This document shows, piece by piece, positions 19,839-27,967 of a stretch of DNA of 34,579 bases. The notes under the pieces are model-generated. The model had not been told where the DNA came from. It saw only the letters and a program-made list of their open reading frames with translations, and did no database searches. Position 1 is the stretch's first letter. Every line of letters starts with the position of its first letter. A program made the translations under genes and the position numbers. The DNA comes from Bacteroidia bacterium. Lineage in GTDB: Bacteria; Bacteroidota; Bacteroidia; Bacteroidales; VadinHA17. The stretch spans positions 1 to 34,579 of the forward strand of contig JAPLEB010000033.1 in assembly GCA_026391555.1 (NCBI GenBank). Reading direction: 5' to 3'.

Positions 19839-19863
19839 TGTATATGATATTATATTAATATCA

Positions 19864-19895
19864 CAAAGATATTATTTTAAATTCATATTACCAAA
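19864..19895 (-). promoter_or_regulatory. Promoter of the SPFH operon (TTTG-N20-TATCTTTG)
   Basis: On the minus strand a TTTG (19892-19895) is followed after 20 bp by TATCTTTG (19864-19871), an exact fit to the Bacteroidota -33/-7 consensus. The box is 26 nt from the SPFH start codon. Its -33 element overlaps the T-tract of the upstream terminator, so the unit looks insulated from the sigma-factor transcript. Confidence 0.65.
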
Positions 19896-19921
19896 AAAAA
19901 CACAGGAAATTTTCCTGTGTT
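19893..19921 (-). terminator. Rho-independent terminator after the sigma factor/small-protein genes
   Basis: aacacagg and cctgtgtt pair as a perfect stem (extendable through the A/T centre). On the minus strand the stem is followed by eight T residues. It lies just downstream of the 62-aa gene and just upstream of the SPFH promoter. Confidence 0.8.
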
Positions 19922-19932
19922 CAAAAAGATTT

Positions 19933-20121
19933 TTAATCCTGGTTACTGATCTTCTCAATCAGTCTTTTAGTCAACCGCTTTCCCGGAACAACTTTTATCT
20001 GCCGGAGAAGGTCAATCACGTCACAGAATTCAGAGTTTAAACCCCATGCATCTTCAAAAAGATCTACATCTTTAACTTTGATACTGTGATATGAAATACA
20101 AGGAGTAGAAGATAATCCCAT
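19933..20121 (-). CDS. Small protein of unknown function downstream of sigma factor
   Basis: The protein has 62 aa and is not recognised. The sequence has a variable N-terminus (MGLSSTPCISYHS) and a central acidic segment (DLFEDAWGLNSEFCDVIDLLRQ). A basic C-terminal stretch follows (VVPGKRLTKRLIEKISNQD), so a short helical protein is likely. Evidence that it is real: it has an ATG start, lies 54 bp after the sigma-factor stop on the same strand, and is followed immediately by a strong terminator, so the two genes form a neat transcription unit. A role in controlling the sigma factor is possible but unsupported. Confidence 0.6.
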   Translation of the reverse strand: MGLSSTPCISYHSIKVKDVDLFEDAWGLNSEFCDVIDLLRQIKVVPGKRLTKRLIEKISNQD

Positions 20122-20175
20122 AGGCTTTATGTTTTAATTTGAAAACGGTCTGCAGGGATTATTATTGTCTGATTC

Positions 20176-20763
20176 CTAATTTAATGTCAGACTGATTTTT
20201 TTCTCCTCCATTATTTTCCTCATATTTATGAGGGCATATCTCATTCGCCCGAGAGCTGTATTTATGCTTACATCGGTTATCTCGGCTATCTCCTTAAAGC
20301 TAAGGCCTGCATAATGCCTCAGAATAACCACTTCCCTCTGGTCATCAGGCAGATGGTTTATCATTTTCCTGACATCTTTTTGTATCTGCCGTTTTATCAT
20401 ATCATCTTCGATGCTGTCTTCAGCAAATCTTTTTGAATTAAAGAGATCTGATTCATAGTTGTCGTTCGAAATCGTATTCATCTGCTTGATCCTTCGGAAA
20501 TGGTCAATAATAAGGTTATGAGCAATACGCATTACCCATGAGACAAATTTTCCGTTATCGGAATACTTACCGGCTTTAACAGATTGAATAACTTTAAGAA
20601 AGGTATCCTGAAAGATATCTTCAGCTAAAGCCTGATCGCGTATATAAAGACTTATATAAGCAAAAACTTTGTTTTTATGCCGGTGGATTAGTTGTTCAAA
20701 GCACGACTGCTCACCTTTTATAAACTTTAAAATCAGTTCATAATCGGATATCATTTTATTCAT
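20176..20763 (-). CDS. RNA polymerase ECF-type sigma-70 factor
   Basis: The protein has 195 aa. Region 2 is clear: FEQLIHRHKNKVFAYIS, then DQALAEDIFQDTFLKV and GKFVSWVMRIAHNLIIDHFRR for -10 recognition and core binding. A linker of about 30 residues leads to region 4: INHLPDDQREVVILRHYAGLSFKEIAEITDVSINTALGR, with the helix-turn-helix for the -35/-33 element. The ATG at 20763 is used; a second ATG three codons in is equally possible. No adjacent anti-sigma membrane protein (FecR- or zinc-type) is visible, only the 62-aa gene. It is divergent from uvrA. Confidence 0.92.
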   Translation of the reverse strand: MNKMISDYELILKFIKGEQSCFEQLIHRHKNKVFAYISLYIRDQALAEDIFQDTFLKVIQSVKAGKYSDNGKFVSWVMRIAHNLIIDHFRRIKQMNTISNDNYESDLFNSKRFAEDSIEDDMIKRQIQKDVRKMINHLPDDQREVVILRHYAGLSFKEIAEITDVSINTALGRMRYALINMRKIMEEKKISLTLN

Positions 20764-20869
20764 AACTCACTCTTTTAATTAATCAGAGTAGATATATTCT
20801 ATAGGCAGTCCTCCTTTTTCAGATGTTATTCGTAATGCAAAGGAAACAATTTTTTTAATTTGAAAGTAT

Positions 20870-20877
20870 TACTTTTG
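20870..20877 (+). promoter_or_regulatory. -7 box for uvrA
   Basis: TACTTTTG matches TAnnTTTG, 41 nt before the uvrA ATG, in the sigma factor/uvrA divergent region. No TTTG is found at the usual upstream spacing. Confidence 0.35.
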
Positions 20878-20918
20878 GACTTTAACTGAATTTTAACATA
20901 ATACAAAAAATCTCAGAT

Positions 20919-23702
20919 ATGCAGGGATGTATTGAAATAAAGGGAGCCAGGGTACATAATCTGAAAAATATCAGTCTCAAAATTCCCAGGAATAAACTTG
21001 TGGTAATTACCGGGATATCAGGTTCCGGGAAATCATCTCTTGCTTTCGACACCATTTATGCTGAAGGACAAAGAAGGTATGTTGAAAGTCTCTCCTCCTA
21101 TGCCCGCCAGTTTTTAGGAAGAATGAATAAACCTGAGGTTGATTTTATAAGCGGCATTCCTCCTGCCATTGCCATTGAGCAGAAAGTAAATTCACGTAAT
21201 CCCCGCTCCACAGTTGGCACATCGACAGAAATTTATGATTACCTGCGGCTCCTGTTCGCAAGAATTGGACGGACTTATTCTCCTGCTTCAGGGAAAGAGG
21301 TAAAGAAGCACACCGTTGATAACCTGGTAAATTTTCTAACCGCTCTCACTGACGGTACAAAGGTTATAATAACTTCACCTTCAGAGATTCCTTCAAACAT
21401 CAAAATATCAGAATACTTTTCATTTTTGAATAAACAAGGCTTCAACCGTCTTGAATCTGATGGTGATCTTGTTAAGGTTGACGAACCGGGTGCTTCTGAT
21501 TATTACAAATCAGGACAAAAAATCAATATCGTTATTGACAGGCTGGTGATAAGCCATTCAGATGATAATCTCAGCAGGGCAGCCGACTCTGCGCAGACAG
21601 CTTTTCAGGCGGGAAAAGGTTATTGCCAGGTAGTTATTCTTAATGACGGAGAAATAGTCAGGGAGAACTTTTCCAATAAATTTGAAGAGGATGGTATCGT
21701 ATTTGAAGAGCCATCGGAATATTTGTTCAGCTTCAATAATCCCATCGGGGCATGTCCGGTTTGTGAGGGGTATAGCAAGATTATAGGAATAGATGAGAAT
21801 CTTGTTATTCCTAATCAAAACCTCTCAGTGTATGAGGATGCTGTTGTATGCTGGAAAGGGGAAACGATGAAGAAATGGAAAGAGAGACTGATTGCCCATG
21901 CAGAATTATTCGATTTCCCGGTACATAAACCAATTTATCAGCTTACAGAAGAACAGAAGGAGCTCCTCTGGAAAGGAAATAAATATTTCTACGGAATAAA
22001 CCGTTTCTTTCATCATCTTGAAGAGAAAAAATTTAAGATTCAATACAGGGTGCTGTTAAGCCGTTACCGCGGGAAAACGACTTGCCCGGAATGTAAAGGG
22101 TCGAGGTTAAGAAAAGATGCAGGATATGTTAAGGTTGCGGGTAAGGCAATTCAGGACCTTGTTTCAATCCCGGTCGGAAAGCTATATGAGTTTTTTTATG
22201 ATATCAAGCTTAATGAAGAAGATTCTAAAGTTGCTGAAAGGCTTATTAAGGAGGTAACTATCCGGTTAAGATTTCTTATTGACGTTGGTCTTCCTTATCT
22301 TACTCTTGACAGGCTATCTTCAACATTATCAGGTGGAGAATCCCAGAGAATAAATCTTTCAACATCGCTTGGAAGCAACCTTGTAGGCTCGATGTATATT
22401 CTCGATGAGCCGAGTATCGGTCTTCATCCCCGAGACACTAACCTGTTAATAAAGGTATTGAAAGAACTCAGAGACATGGGTAATTCGGTTCTTGTTGTTG
22501 AACATGAAGAAGAGATAATAAGAGCTGCCGATGAAATAATTGATATAGGACCAGAGGCAGGCAGACTCGGCGGAGAGGTGGTTTATCAGGGAGGTCTTGA
22601 TCTTACTATTGCGAATCAATCTCTTACAGCCGGTTACCTTAGCGGCCGTTTGGCAATTCCGGTTCCGCGGGCAAGAAGAAAATGGAACAGCTATATTGAA
22701 ATCAAAGGCGCCAGGGAAAATAATCTTAAAGGGATTGATGTAAAATTTCCGCTTCATACAATAACGGCTGTTACCGGAGTAAGCGGATCCGGCAAATCCA
22801 GCCTGGTGTCAGATATATTATATAAAGTACTGTCGAACAGGATTAATGGAAACAACATGAAACCTGGCCAGTACAAAGATATTATGGGCGACATTCCCGG
22901 TTTAACCGGAATTGAGATGGTTGATCAGAATCCAATAGGCAAGTCCAGCAGATCAAATCCGGTTACCTATCTTAAAGCGTATGATGAGATACGCAAGCTT
23001 TATTCAGAGCAGCAAGCTTCGGTTCAGAACAACTATAAAGCATCGCATTTTTCATTTAACATAGAAGGCGGACGATGTGAGGAGTGCCAGGGCGAAGGGA
23101 TAATAAGAGTAGAAATGCAGTTTATGGCCGATGTGGAATTGACCTGCGAGAATTGCAAAGGGATGAGGTTCCGTAAGGATATTCTGGATGTAAGATATCA
23201 TGGAAAGAATATTTATGATATGCTTGAGATGACAATCGATGAAGCAATTGATTTTTTCAACAGTCATCCCGGTAAGAATGAAAAGAGAATCATCGAAAAG
23301 CTGAATCCTCTTTCAGATGTCGGACTGGGTTATATTAAAATGGGGCAGTCGTCAAGTACTCTTTCAGGAGGTGAAAGCCAGAGAGTAAAACTGGCCTATT
23401 TCCTGAGTCATGAACGCGGTAACGGACATATATTATTCATTTTTGACGAGCCAACCACAGGCTTGCATTTTCATGATATTAATAAACTACTTAAATCGAT
23501 CAATGCCCTGGTTGATCATGGTCATTCCGTGATACTTATAGAGCATAACCAGGAGGTGATAAAGAGTTCCGACTGGGTTATCGACCTGGGGCCTGAAGGT
23601 GGTGAAGATGGAGGCCGGGTTGTTTTTGAGGGCAGGCCGGAAGAACTTGCAAAATGCAAAAAATCTTACACCGGGAAATATCTTTCGCTGAAATTGATAT
23701 AA
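20919..23702 (+). CDS. uvrA: Excinuclease ABC subunit A, with incomplete first zinc module
   Basis: UvrA is the damage-sensing ATPase of nucleotide excision repair, forming a dimer that loads UvrB. The protein has 927 aa. Both ABC ATPases are intact: Walker [10 protein letters not shown] (32-40) and GVSGSGKSS, signatures LSGGESQR twice, and Walker B with ILDEPS and IFDEPTTG. The UvrB-binding and insertion regions are present. Zinc modules: C389/C392 and C720/C723 with C743/C746 are visible. In the first module only the second pair, C279/C282 (GACPVCEG), is present. The partner CxxC that UvrA normally has about 20 residues earlier is replaced by [15 protein letters not shown]. Bacteroidota often carry two UvrA paralogues, and this may be the divergent one. 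Confidence 0.93.
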   Translation: MQGCIEIKGARVHNLKNISLKIPRNKLVVITGISGSGKSSLAFDTIYAEGQRRYVESLSSYARQFLGRMNKPEVDFISGIPPAIAIEQKVNSRNPRSTVGTSTEIYDYLRLLFARIGRTYSPASGKEVKKHTVDNLVNFLTALTDGTKVIITSPSEIPSNIKISEYFSFLNKQGFNRLESDGDLVKVDEPGASDYYKSGQKINIVIDRLVISHSDDNLSRAADSAQTAFQAGKGYCQVVILNDGEIVRENFSNKFEEDGIVFEEPSEYLFSFNNPIGACPVCEGYSKIIGIDENLVIPNQNLSVYEDAVVCWKGETMKKWKERLIAHAELFDFPVHKPIYQLTEEQKELLWKGNKYFYGINRFFHHLEEKKFKIQYRVLLSRYRGKTTCPECKGSRLRKDAGYVKVAGKAIQDLVSIPVGKLYEFFYDIKLNEEDSKVAERLIKEVTIRLRFLIDVGLPYLTLDRLSSTLSGGESQRINLSTSLGSNLVGSMYILDEPSIGLHPRDTNLLIKVLKELRDMGNSVLVVEHEEEIIRAADEIIDIGPEAGRLGGEVVYQGGLDLTIANQSLTAGYLSGRLAIPVPRARRKWNSYIEIKGARENNLKGIDVKFPLHTITAVTGVSGSGKSSLVSDILYKVLSNRINGNNMKPGQYKDIMGDIPGLTGIEMVDQNPIGKSSRSNPVTYLKAYDEIRKLYSEQQASVQNNYKASHFSFNIEGGRCEECQGEGIIRVEMQFMADVELTCENCKGMRFRKDILDVRYHGKNIYDMLEMTIDEAIDFFNSHPGKNEKRIIEKLNPLSDVGLGYIKMGQSSSTLSGGESQRVKLAYFLSHERGNGHILFIFDEPTTGLHFHDINKLLKSINALVDHGHSVILIEHNQEVIKSSDWVIDLGPEGGEDGGRVVFEGRPEELAKCKKSYTGKYLSLKLI

Positions 23703-23707
23703 AATAG

Positions 23708-23733
23708 CAGGGACGTGTCGCGACACGTCCCTG
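23708..23733. repeat. 26-bp perfect palindrome between convergent genes
   Basis: cagggacgtgtcg is followed directly by its exact reverse complement, with no spacer. It lies 6 bp after the uvrA stop and 24 bp before the end of the converging gene. As RNA it would form a GC-rich hairpin on either strand, so it may serve as a bidirectional terminator. There is no long T-tract. The core gtgtcgcgacac motif recalls dispersed palindromes seen in Bacteroidota genomes. Confidence 0.75.
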
Positions 23734-23757
23734 TGTACAAATGTTATCTGTTAATTT

Positions 23758-24201
23758 TTATTTCTTCATTTTAAATCCGAACATTATTGAAACACAGCCA
23801 CTTGCCGGGGTATCTCCGGGTTGATTAAATGAGGAAACTTTAACGACCAGTTTAAGCTGCTGACTCGATTGAAGCTTGAAATCCCATGTTTTGGCAAAGC
23901 CCGCATCCTTATTTGAATAAATTACATTTTTATTTGAATCGAGTACCTTAAACTCGACATTAGGGAGTTTATCTTCTCCGCAAATAGCGACTCTGTAATC
24001 CATATCTGAGTAAAATGTTTTATAGAGTTCAGCCTCTTCACCTTCAACCAGTATTGCAGCATGATAGTTACCGTCATGTGTATATGCTCCCAATTCAGGG
24101 AGGCAAACCTTCTTAGCGAATGCCTTGCACTGAGCATCAACATTGACAGTAAGGGTAATTATTAACAATGCAAGGATCGGGATTATTCTATATATTCTCA
24201 T
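23758..24201 (-). CDS. Secreted protein of unknown function
   Basis: The protein has 147 aa and is not recognised. The N-terminal signal peptide (RIIPILALLIITLTVNVDA) predicts export, with cleavage near VDA-QCK. The mature part looks beta-rich, with cysteines near residues 25, 33, 74 and 136 that could form disulfides. Segments include HDGNYHAAILVEGEEAELY, FKVLDSNKNVIYSN and KLVVKVSSFNQPGDTP. It is the second gene of a two-gene unit, 8 bp after the lipoprotein gene, so the two products may work together in the envelope. Confidence 0.75.
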   Translation of the reverse strand: MRIYRIIPILALLIITLTVNVDAQCKAFAKKVCLPELGAYTHDGNYHAAILVEGEEAELYKTFYSDMDYRVAICGEDKLPNVEFKVLDSNKNVIYSNKDAGFAKTWDFKLQSSQQLKLVVKVSSFNQPGDTPASGCVSIMFGFKMKK

Positions 24202-24209
24202 AGCTATAG

Positions 24210-25130
24210 TTAATTTACGAATGTACTTCTTATCTCTGCAACAGTTGCCGACAGTTCGTTGAATACTGCCGGTGTCATATCAGTCTTAACTTCTGACTTG
24301 AGGATTGTGGTATTAGAGGCTTTATCAAACTCAGGTCTGATTGGCGATGTTGTGATTGTAATTTTGTCAAAAACTACTTTCAGTTTTTTAACCTGAGCTA
24401 TAAGTTCATCAACAGCAGGGTTCTCTTTGCTGCTTTCAAGAAGACTGAGAAGGATGTCGATTGAAAGTTTCTGATCAATGATTCTGCCAACCAGTTTATT
24501 ACCATTAAAATCTTTCATATCAACAAGTTGAGTGGAAATATACAATCCTTCAAACCATCCTCCCACCAATACCATAGCTGCAATTGCAGGCTGACCATTA
24601 TCTGCCAGATATGAATTTGAGTTCATGAAGGTCGTACTAACAATCTCCATAATGACTTCGGTGTTATTGATATTCTCCTCAAGTCTGTCGATAGATGACT
24701 GTTCAATCGCCTTAAGTATTCCCAGACCGTCTGCCATTTTCTTGGCTGCATTCATGTAATCAATAATCAGCTGTGTCTGTTCGTATAAACTGGCAAAACT
24801 CAAATCGCAGGTATAAATACCGAGATTCAGAGCCATACTTTTATTTGTTACATAATTGTTGACATTTCCAATCGGATTGAGCATGGCATCATCAAATCTG
24901 GCACCGGCTGATTTAATTAGCATTGCTGATTCAAGAGGAGACGGTAGTGCATTAAATATTTTTTCTGCCTGCTTTATATCTTCATAAACAGCCGTATTAT
25001 CCTTAGGAACATCTACAGTTTCTTTATCCTTAGGCGCTTTATTACCGCCCGACTTGCAGCCTATAAGCATACTGGCAAACAGTAAAACTACCACTAATAT
25101 CCCTGAACTAATTCCAAATTTTTTATTCAT
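24210..25130 (-). CDS. Lipoprotein of unknown function
   Basis: The protein has 306 aa. The signal peptide ends in a lipobox (SMLIGC, Cys25), followed by a short charged linker (KSGGNKAPKDKETVDVPKD). The rest is predicted mainly helical: ALPSPLESAMLIKSAGARFDD, LNLGIYTCDLSFASLYEQ and ILLSLLESSKENPAVDELIAQ. I do not recognise a named family; similar helical lipoproteins occur in Bacteroidota. A -7 box (TACGTTTG) lies 19 nt upstream of the ATG. It is first in a two-gene unit with the secreted 147-aa protein and divergent from the helical-repeat protein gene. Confidence 0.78.
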   Translation of the reverse strand: MNKKFGISSGILVVVLLFASMLIGCKSGGNKAPKDKETVDVPKDNTAVYEDIKQAEKIFNALPSPLESAMLIKSAGARFDDAMLNPIGNVNNYVTNKSMALNLGIYTCDLSFASLYEQTQLIIDYMNAAKKMADGLGILKAIEQSSIDRLEENINNTEVIMEIVSTTFMNSNSYLADNGQPAIAAMVLVGGWFEGLYISTQLVDMKDFNGNKLVGRIIDQKLSIDILLSLLESSKENPAVDELIAQVKKLKVVFDKITITTSPIRPEFDKASNTTILKSEVKTDMTPAVFNELSATVAEIRSTFVN

Positions 25131-25149
25131 GATTAAAATATTTAAGTGT

Positions 25150-25157
25150 CAAACGTA
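25150..25157 (-). promoter_or_regulatory. -7 box for the lipoprotein/secreted-protein pair
   Basis: The minus strand reads TACGTTTG, matching TAnnTTTG, 19 nt before the lipoprotein ATG. A -33 TTTG at the normal distance is not seen. Confidence 0.35.
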
Positions 25158-25224
25158 ATTCCCGACTAAATTAGTATATTATTTTTATTTTTCAAAAACA
25201 GTTTTAAGAAATTGATGCTATTTC

Positions 25225-25232
25225 TAACTTTG
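25225..25232 (+). promoter_or_regulatory. -7 box for the helical-repeat protein gene
   Basis: TAACTTTG matches TAnnTTTG and ends 17 nt before the ATG at 25250. No TTTG -33 element is clear. Confidence 0.4.
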
Positions 25233-25249
25233 TTGCAAATAATTCCAAG

Positions 25250-25765
25250 ATGATAATATCCAAGAAGAAGTATAAAGACCTGGCCTCAGTACTTTGCAAA
25301 GATAATAATATTCTGATATCTAAAGCGATCGGATTACTACGGGAAGCGCAGCCTTTTGAAGGCGCTATTGGTTTGCTCACCTCATTTTATAATAAAACAG
25401 ATGATTATTCGATAAGAAAAACTATCGGGGAATTCATGAATGATCTGAAGGACCAGTCTGCCGCTAAAGAGGTAATAAATGAAATAAGAAAACAGTGGAA
25501 AGCTGATACAACAAGCATGTTAGTATCTTCATGCTGGCAATCGGGTCTCGACTATTCTGATTATGCTCCCGATCTCGCTAAAATTTTTCTGAAAGCAGAT
25601 TATGTAACTGCAATAGAATGTCTTACTGTTATTGAAGATTCCTCTGAGGACATCACCAGAAAAACAAAAGACGAGATGATAAAGATCATAGAAAAAAACC
25701 CTGTCTCTCCTGAAAATGAAAAAACAGCCCTGACTATTGAGTTGCTATCAATCCTTGGCAGATAA
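25250..25765 (+). CDS. Small alpha-solenoid (HEAT-like) protein of unknown function
   Basis: The protein has 171 aa, with no signal peptide or membrane segment. The sequence reads as consecutive antiparallel helix pairs, for example ISKAIGLLREAQPFEGAIGLLTSFYN, DYSIRKTIGEFMNDLKD, YAPDLAKIFLKADYVTAIECLTVIED and PENEKTALTIELLSILG, which is the pattern of a HEAT/armadillo-type repeat stack. Similar small cytoplasmic proteins occur in Bacteroidota without a known role; binding to a protein partner is the usual inference for this fold. It is monocistronic and converges on the DHODH-like gene. Confidence 0.75.
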   Translation: MIISKKKYKDLASVLCKDNNILISKAIGLLREAQPFEGAIGLLTSFYNKTDDYSIRKTIGEFMNDLKDQSAAKEVINEIRKQWKADTTSMLVSSCWQSGLDYSDYAPDLAKIFLKADYVTAIECLTVIEDSSEDITRKTKDEMIKIIEKNPVSPENEKTALTIELLSILGR

Positions 25766-25792
25766 TCGAAAAGCTAATACTTGTACTTTCTG

Positions 25793-26770
25793 TTAATCGA
25801 CTGAAGAAAAATACTTCATAAACTGGGTTCTTTCAAAAACAGCAGGTTTATCATAGTTCAGCCAGTTCAGTTTACCCCTGAAATCATTAATATTTTTGAA
25901 GTTGTTCTTAGCCATCCATTCCTTGACCTGTTGGTTCATTGTCATTAAAAACGGAATCCCTTTTTGATATAAAACCGAACAAACCTGCACCGTAGCAGCT
26001 CCTGCAAGAAGATATCTGACAACATCTTCTCCACTATGCACACCAGTTGATGCTGAAATATCGATTTTAATATCCTGTGCGCTGGCCATTGCGATCGATC
26101 GGAGGACATACCGTCGTTCACCCGTGCTGCTGAATACCGATGCCGGAACAATTTCCATACTGTTAATATCAATATCTGGTTCATAAAACCTGTTGAACAT
26201 TACAACACCTTCAATTCCCCTCATGTAAAACTGGTCTATCATATACAATATGTTGGAAAATTTATACCCGATCTTTAATGCAATAGGAATGGTGATGGTT
26301 GCCTTAAGCTTTTCAATAAGCTCAAAATAGATCTTCTCAGAATCTGCAGCCGATTTTTTTCTATCGAGAGGCATGAAGAAAACATTAATCTCTATGGCAT
26401 CAGCACCTGAGTCAGCAATATTCTTTGCAAAATCGGTCCACCCCTTCGATGAAAAGCAGTTGATACTTGGAATAACAGGAATCCCCAGACTTTTTTTTGC
26501 AGTTCTAATCAGGCTAAGATATTCATCTACTGAATGCGATTTGGTATAGTATGAAATATAATCATCTGCTTCAGGATAACCATGGGAAGCTGGCAACGTA
26601 CTGATATGGTGAATGATCTGCTCTTCAAAAAGTGATTTTAACACTACAGCACCAGCGCCGTTCTCTTCTGCTTCTTTCAGGTTTTCGATTGTTGAGGTCA
26701 GTCTGCTGCTGCTTACAATAATTGGACTTCTTAAAGTGAGTCCCAGGTAGTTTGTGGTAAGTTTTTCCAT
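25793..26770 (-). CDS. Dihydroorotate dehydrogenase-like flavoprotein, catalytic cysteine not conserved
   Basis: The protein is a TIM-barrel of the DHODH type. GLTLRSPIIVSSSRLTSTIENL, AGAVVLKSLFEEQI, IPVIPSINCFSS and the FMN-phosphate region DISASTGVHSGEDVVRYLLAGA follow the class-1 DHODH pattern. Where true enzymes have NxSCPN, with the catalytic cysteine, this protein reads IEINVFFMPLD, so the base is missing. Oxidation of dihydroorotate in pyrimidine synthesis is therefore doubtful, and annotation as 'DHODH-like' is appropriate. The open frame extends to a GTG at 26803. The ATG at 26770 (MEKLTTNYLGLTL), 10 nt after the yggS stop, is more natural and gives 325 aa. It is cotranscribed with yggS. 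Confidence 0.88.
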   Translation of the reverse strand: MEKLTTNYLGLTLRSPIIVSSSRLTSTIENLKEAEENGAGAVVLKSLFEEQIIHHISTLPASHGYPEADDYISYYTKSHSVDEYLSLIRTAKKSLGIPVIPSINCFSSKGWTDFAKNIADSGADAIEINVFFMPLDRKKSAADSEKIYFELIEKLKATITIPIALKIGYKFSNILYMIDQFYMRGIEGVVMFNRFYEPDIDINSMEIVPASVFSSTGERRYVLRSIAMASAQDIKIDISASTGVHSGEDVVRYLLAGAATVQVCSVLYQKGIPFLMTMNQQVKEWMAKNNFKNINDFRGKLNWLNYDKPAVFERTQFMKYFSSVD

Positions 26771-26780
26771 TAAAATTTTA

Positions 26781-27458
26781 TCATTGAATTTTATTCCTTT
26801 CACCGAAAATAAGGCTTCCGATTCTTACTATCGTGCTTCCTTCTTTCAGAGCAATTTCATAATCGCCCGACATTCCCATCGAAATTTCTTTAAAATGAGA
26901 TTTCTCTGGGAAGTATCTGTTTTTAAGACTATTAAAACAATCTGCAAGATAACTGAATTCTTTGCGAACCTGATCGGTATTGGAGGTAAAAGTTGCCATT
27001 CCCATTACACCGCATATCTTTACAAATTTCATATCCATATATTCTTGTGATTCAGACATTTCACTGAACTCATTCATACTGAAACCGAACTTTGTCTCTT
27101 CCGTTGCAATATGTATCTGCAGCAGGCAATCTACAACCCGGGAAATTTTTGAAGCCTCCGAATTAATGGTTGCTAATAGTTTGTAAGAGTCGACCGACTG
27201 TATCATTTTGATAAATGGTACAATAAATTTTATTTTGTTGCTTTGCAGATGTCCGATGAGATGCCATTCTATGTCGCGGGGAAGAAGATCTTTCTTGTTC
27301 AGGAGTTCCTGCACCCTGTTTTCTCCAAAATATCTCTGCCCGGCATTATAAGCTTTCAGGATATCGCTTACCGTTTTTGTTTTCGACACCGCTACAAGCT
27401 TAACAGATGACGGGATCTGGTGTTTAAGTAAAGTAATATTTGCTGCGATATCGGACAT
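26781..27458 (-). CDS. YggS/PROSC family PLP-binding protein
   Basis: The protein has 225 aa and matches the YggS (PLP homeostasis protein) family, a TIM-barrel that carries pyridoxal 5'-phosphate and buffers the free pool. It shows the PLP lysine K26 in LVAVSKTK, then FGENRVQELLNK, EWHLIGHLQSNK, IQSVDSYKL, GVMGMATF, the SMGMSGDYEIALKEGST motif and the final VRIGSLIFG. The ATG at 27458 gives the normal length. It is first in a two-gene unit with the DHODH-like protein. A TACTTTTG box lies 18 nt upstream. Confidence 0.95.
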   Translation of the reverse strand: MSDIAANITLLKHQIPSSVKLVAVSKTKTVSDILKAYNAGQRYFGENRVQELLNKKDLLPRDIEWHLIGHLQSNKIKFIVPFIKMIQSVDSYKLLATINSEASKISRVVDCLLQIHIATEETKFGFSMNEFSEMSESQEYMDMKFVKICGVMGMATFTSNTDQVRKEFSYLADCFNSLKNRYFPEKSHFKEISMGMSGDYEIALKEGSTIVRIGSLIFGERNKIQ

Positions 27459-27476
27459 TGTTTAAAATGTATATGG

Positions 27477-27484
27477 CAAAAGTA
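27477..27484 (-). promoter_or_regulatory. -7 box for the yggS unit
   Basis: The minus strand reads TACTTTTG, matching TAnnTTTG, 18 nt before the yggS ATG. The nearest TTTG upstream is too far away (31 bp) to be a confident -33 element. Confidence 0.35.
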
Positions 27485-27520
27485 GAAAAAAGAGGATGGC
27501 TAATAGAAAGAATAGCAAAG

Positions 27521-27570
27521 ATTTTTCTCTGTGGCCCTGTGTCTTTTCTGTGCCTCTCTGTATAATAAAA
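27521..27570. repeat. Dispersed CT-rich repeat (tctctgtggccctgtgtc type)
   Basis: The sequence contains tctctgtggccctgtgtc, then ttttctgtgcctctctgt, two related tandem-like halves with a ctctgtg core. This kind of element is often seen scattered between genes in Bacteroidota assemblies. Only one copy is present in this window. Confidence 0.4.
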
Positions 27571-27814
27571 AAATTTCTTCCATTTAGTCTGTTTAATTAA
27601 CTTCGTTGAGGGATTCGCCGTTCACAAACTTCTGCATGAATAATGCAGCTTAGAAAGAGTTACCAGAGTATTATAATATTTTATGCCTATTGGCAATGAT
27701 TCAATTAATTTTATTAGATTCATGTCAATATTTTTCTTATCACGTAATCAATTTATTTATCATTCCGTATACTTATAATAATTAGTTGAGGAGGAGGTCG
27801 CTAAAAGAGGATAA

Positions 27815-27895
27815 ATGCAAATGAATAAAACACCTGATAATTTGATAGAGAAGTATGTTGAAATTTCCTGCAGCCGATCTTTCAGCTATCAGTGA
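27815..27895 (+). pseudogene. Possible gene remnant (26 codons)
   Basis: ATG is followed by a 26-codon frame whose start, MNKTPDNLIEKYVE, resembles the opening of longer Bacteroidota proteins of the type 'N-LIEKY-EG-T-EEE'. The expected acidic helix is absent, and the frame ends after SCSRSFSYQ. A purine-rich stretch (gaggaggaggtcgc) lies upstream. It may be a decayed gene start or chance; I would not count it as a functional gene. Confidence 0.25.
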
Positions 27896-27967
27896 TAAAG
27901 AATAATCCTGAAAAATGAAATTTTGTAATGGAAAAAATGAATTAGTCATCAATTAATATTTAAACTT

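Larger units (their letters stand above)
27459..27967. other. Intergenic region with repeat and gene-remnant signs
   Basis: This 509-bp gap is between divergent genes. From the left it holds the yggS promoter region, a cytosine/thymine-biased repeat at 27521-27570, AT-rich DNA, and a 26-codon ORF (27815-27895, MNKTPDNLIEKYVE...) that looks like the start of a longer Bacteroidota protein now cut off. No complete gene is supported. Confidence 0.5.
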
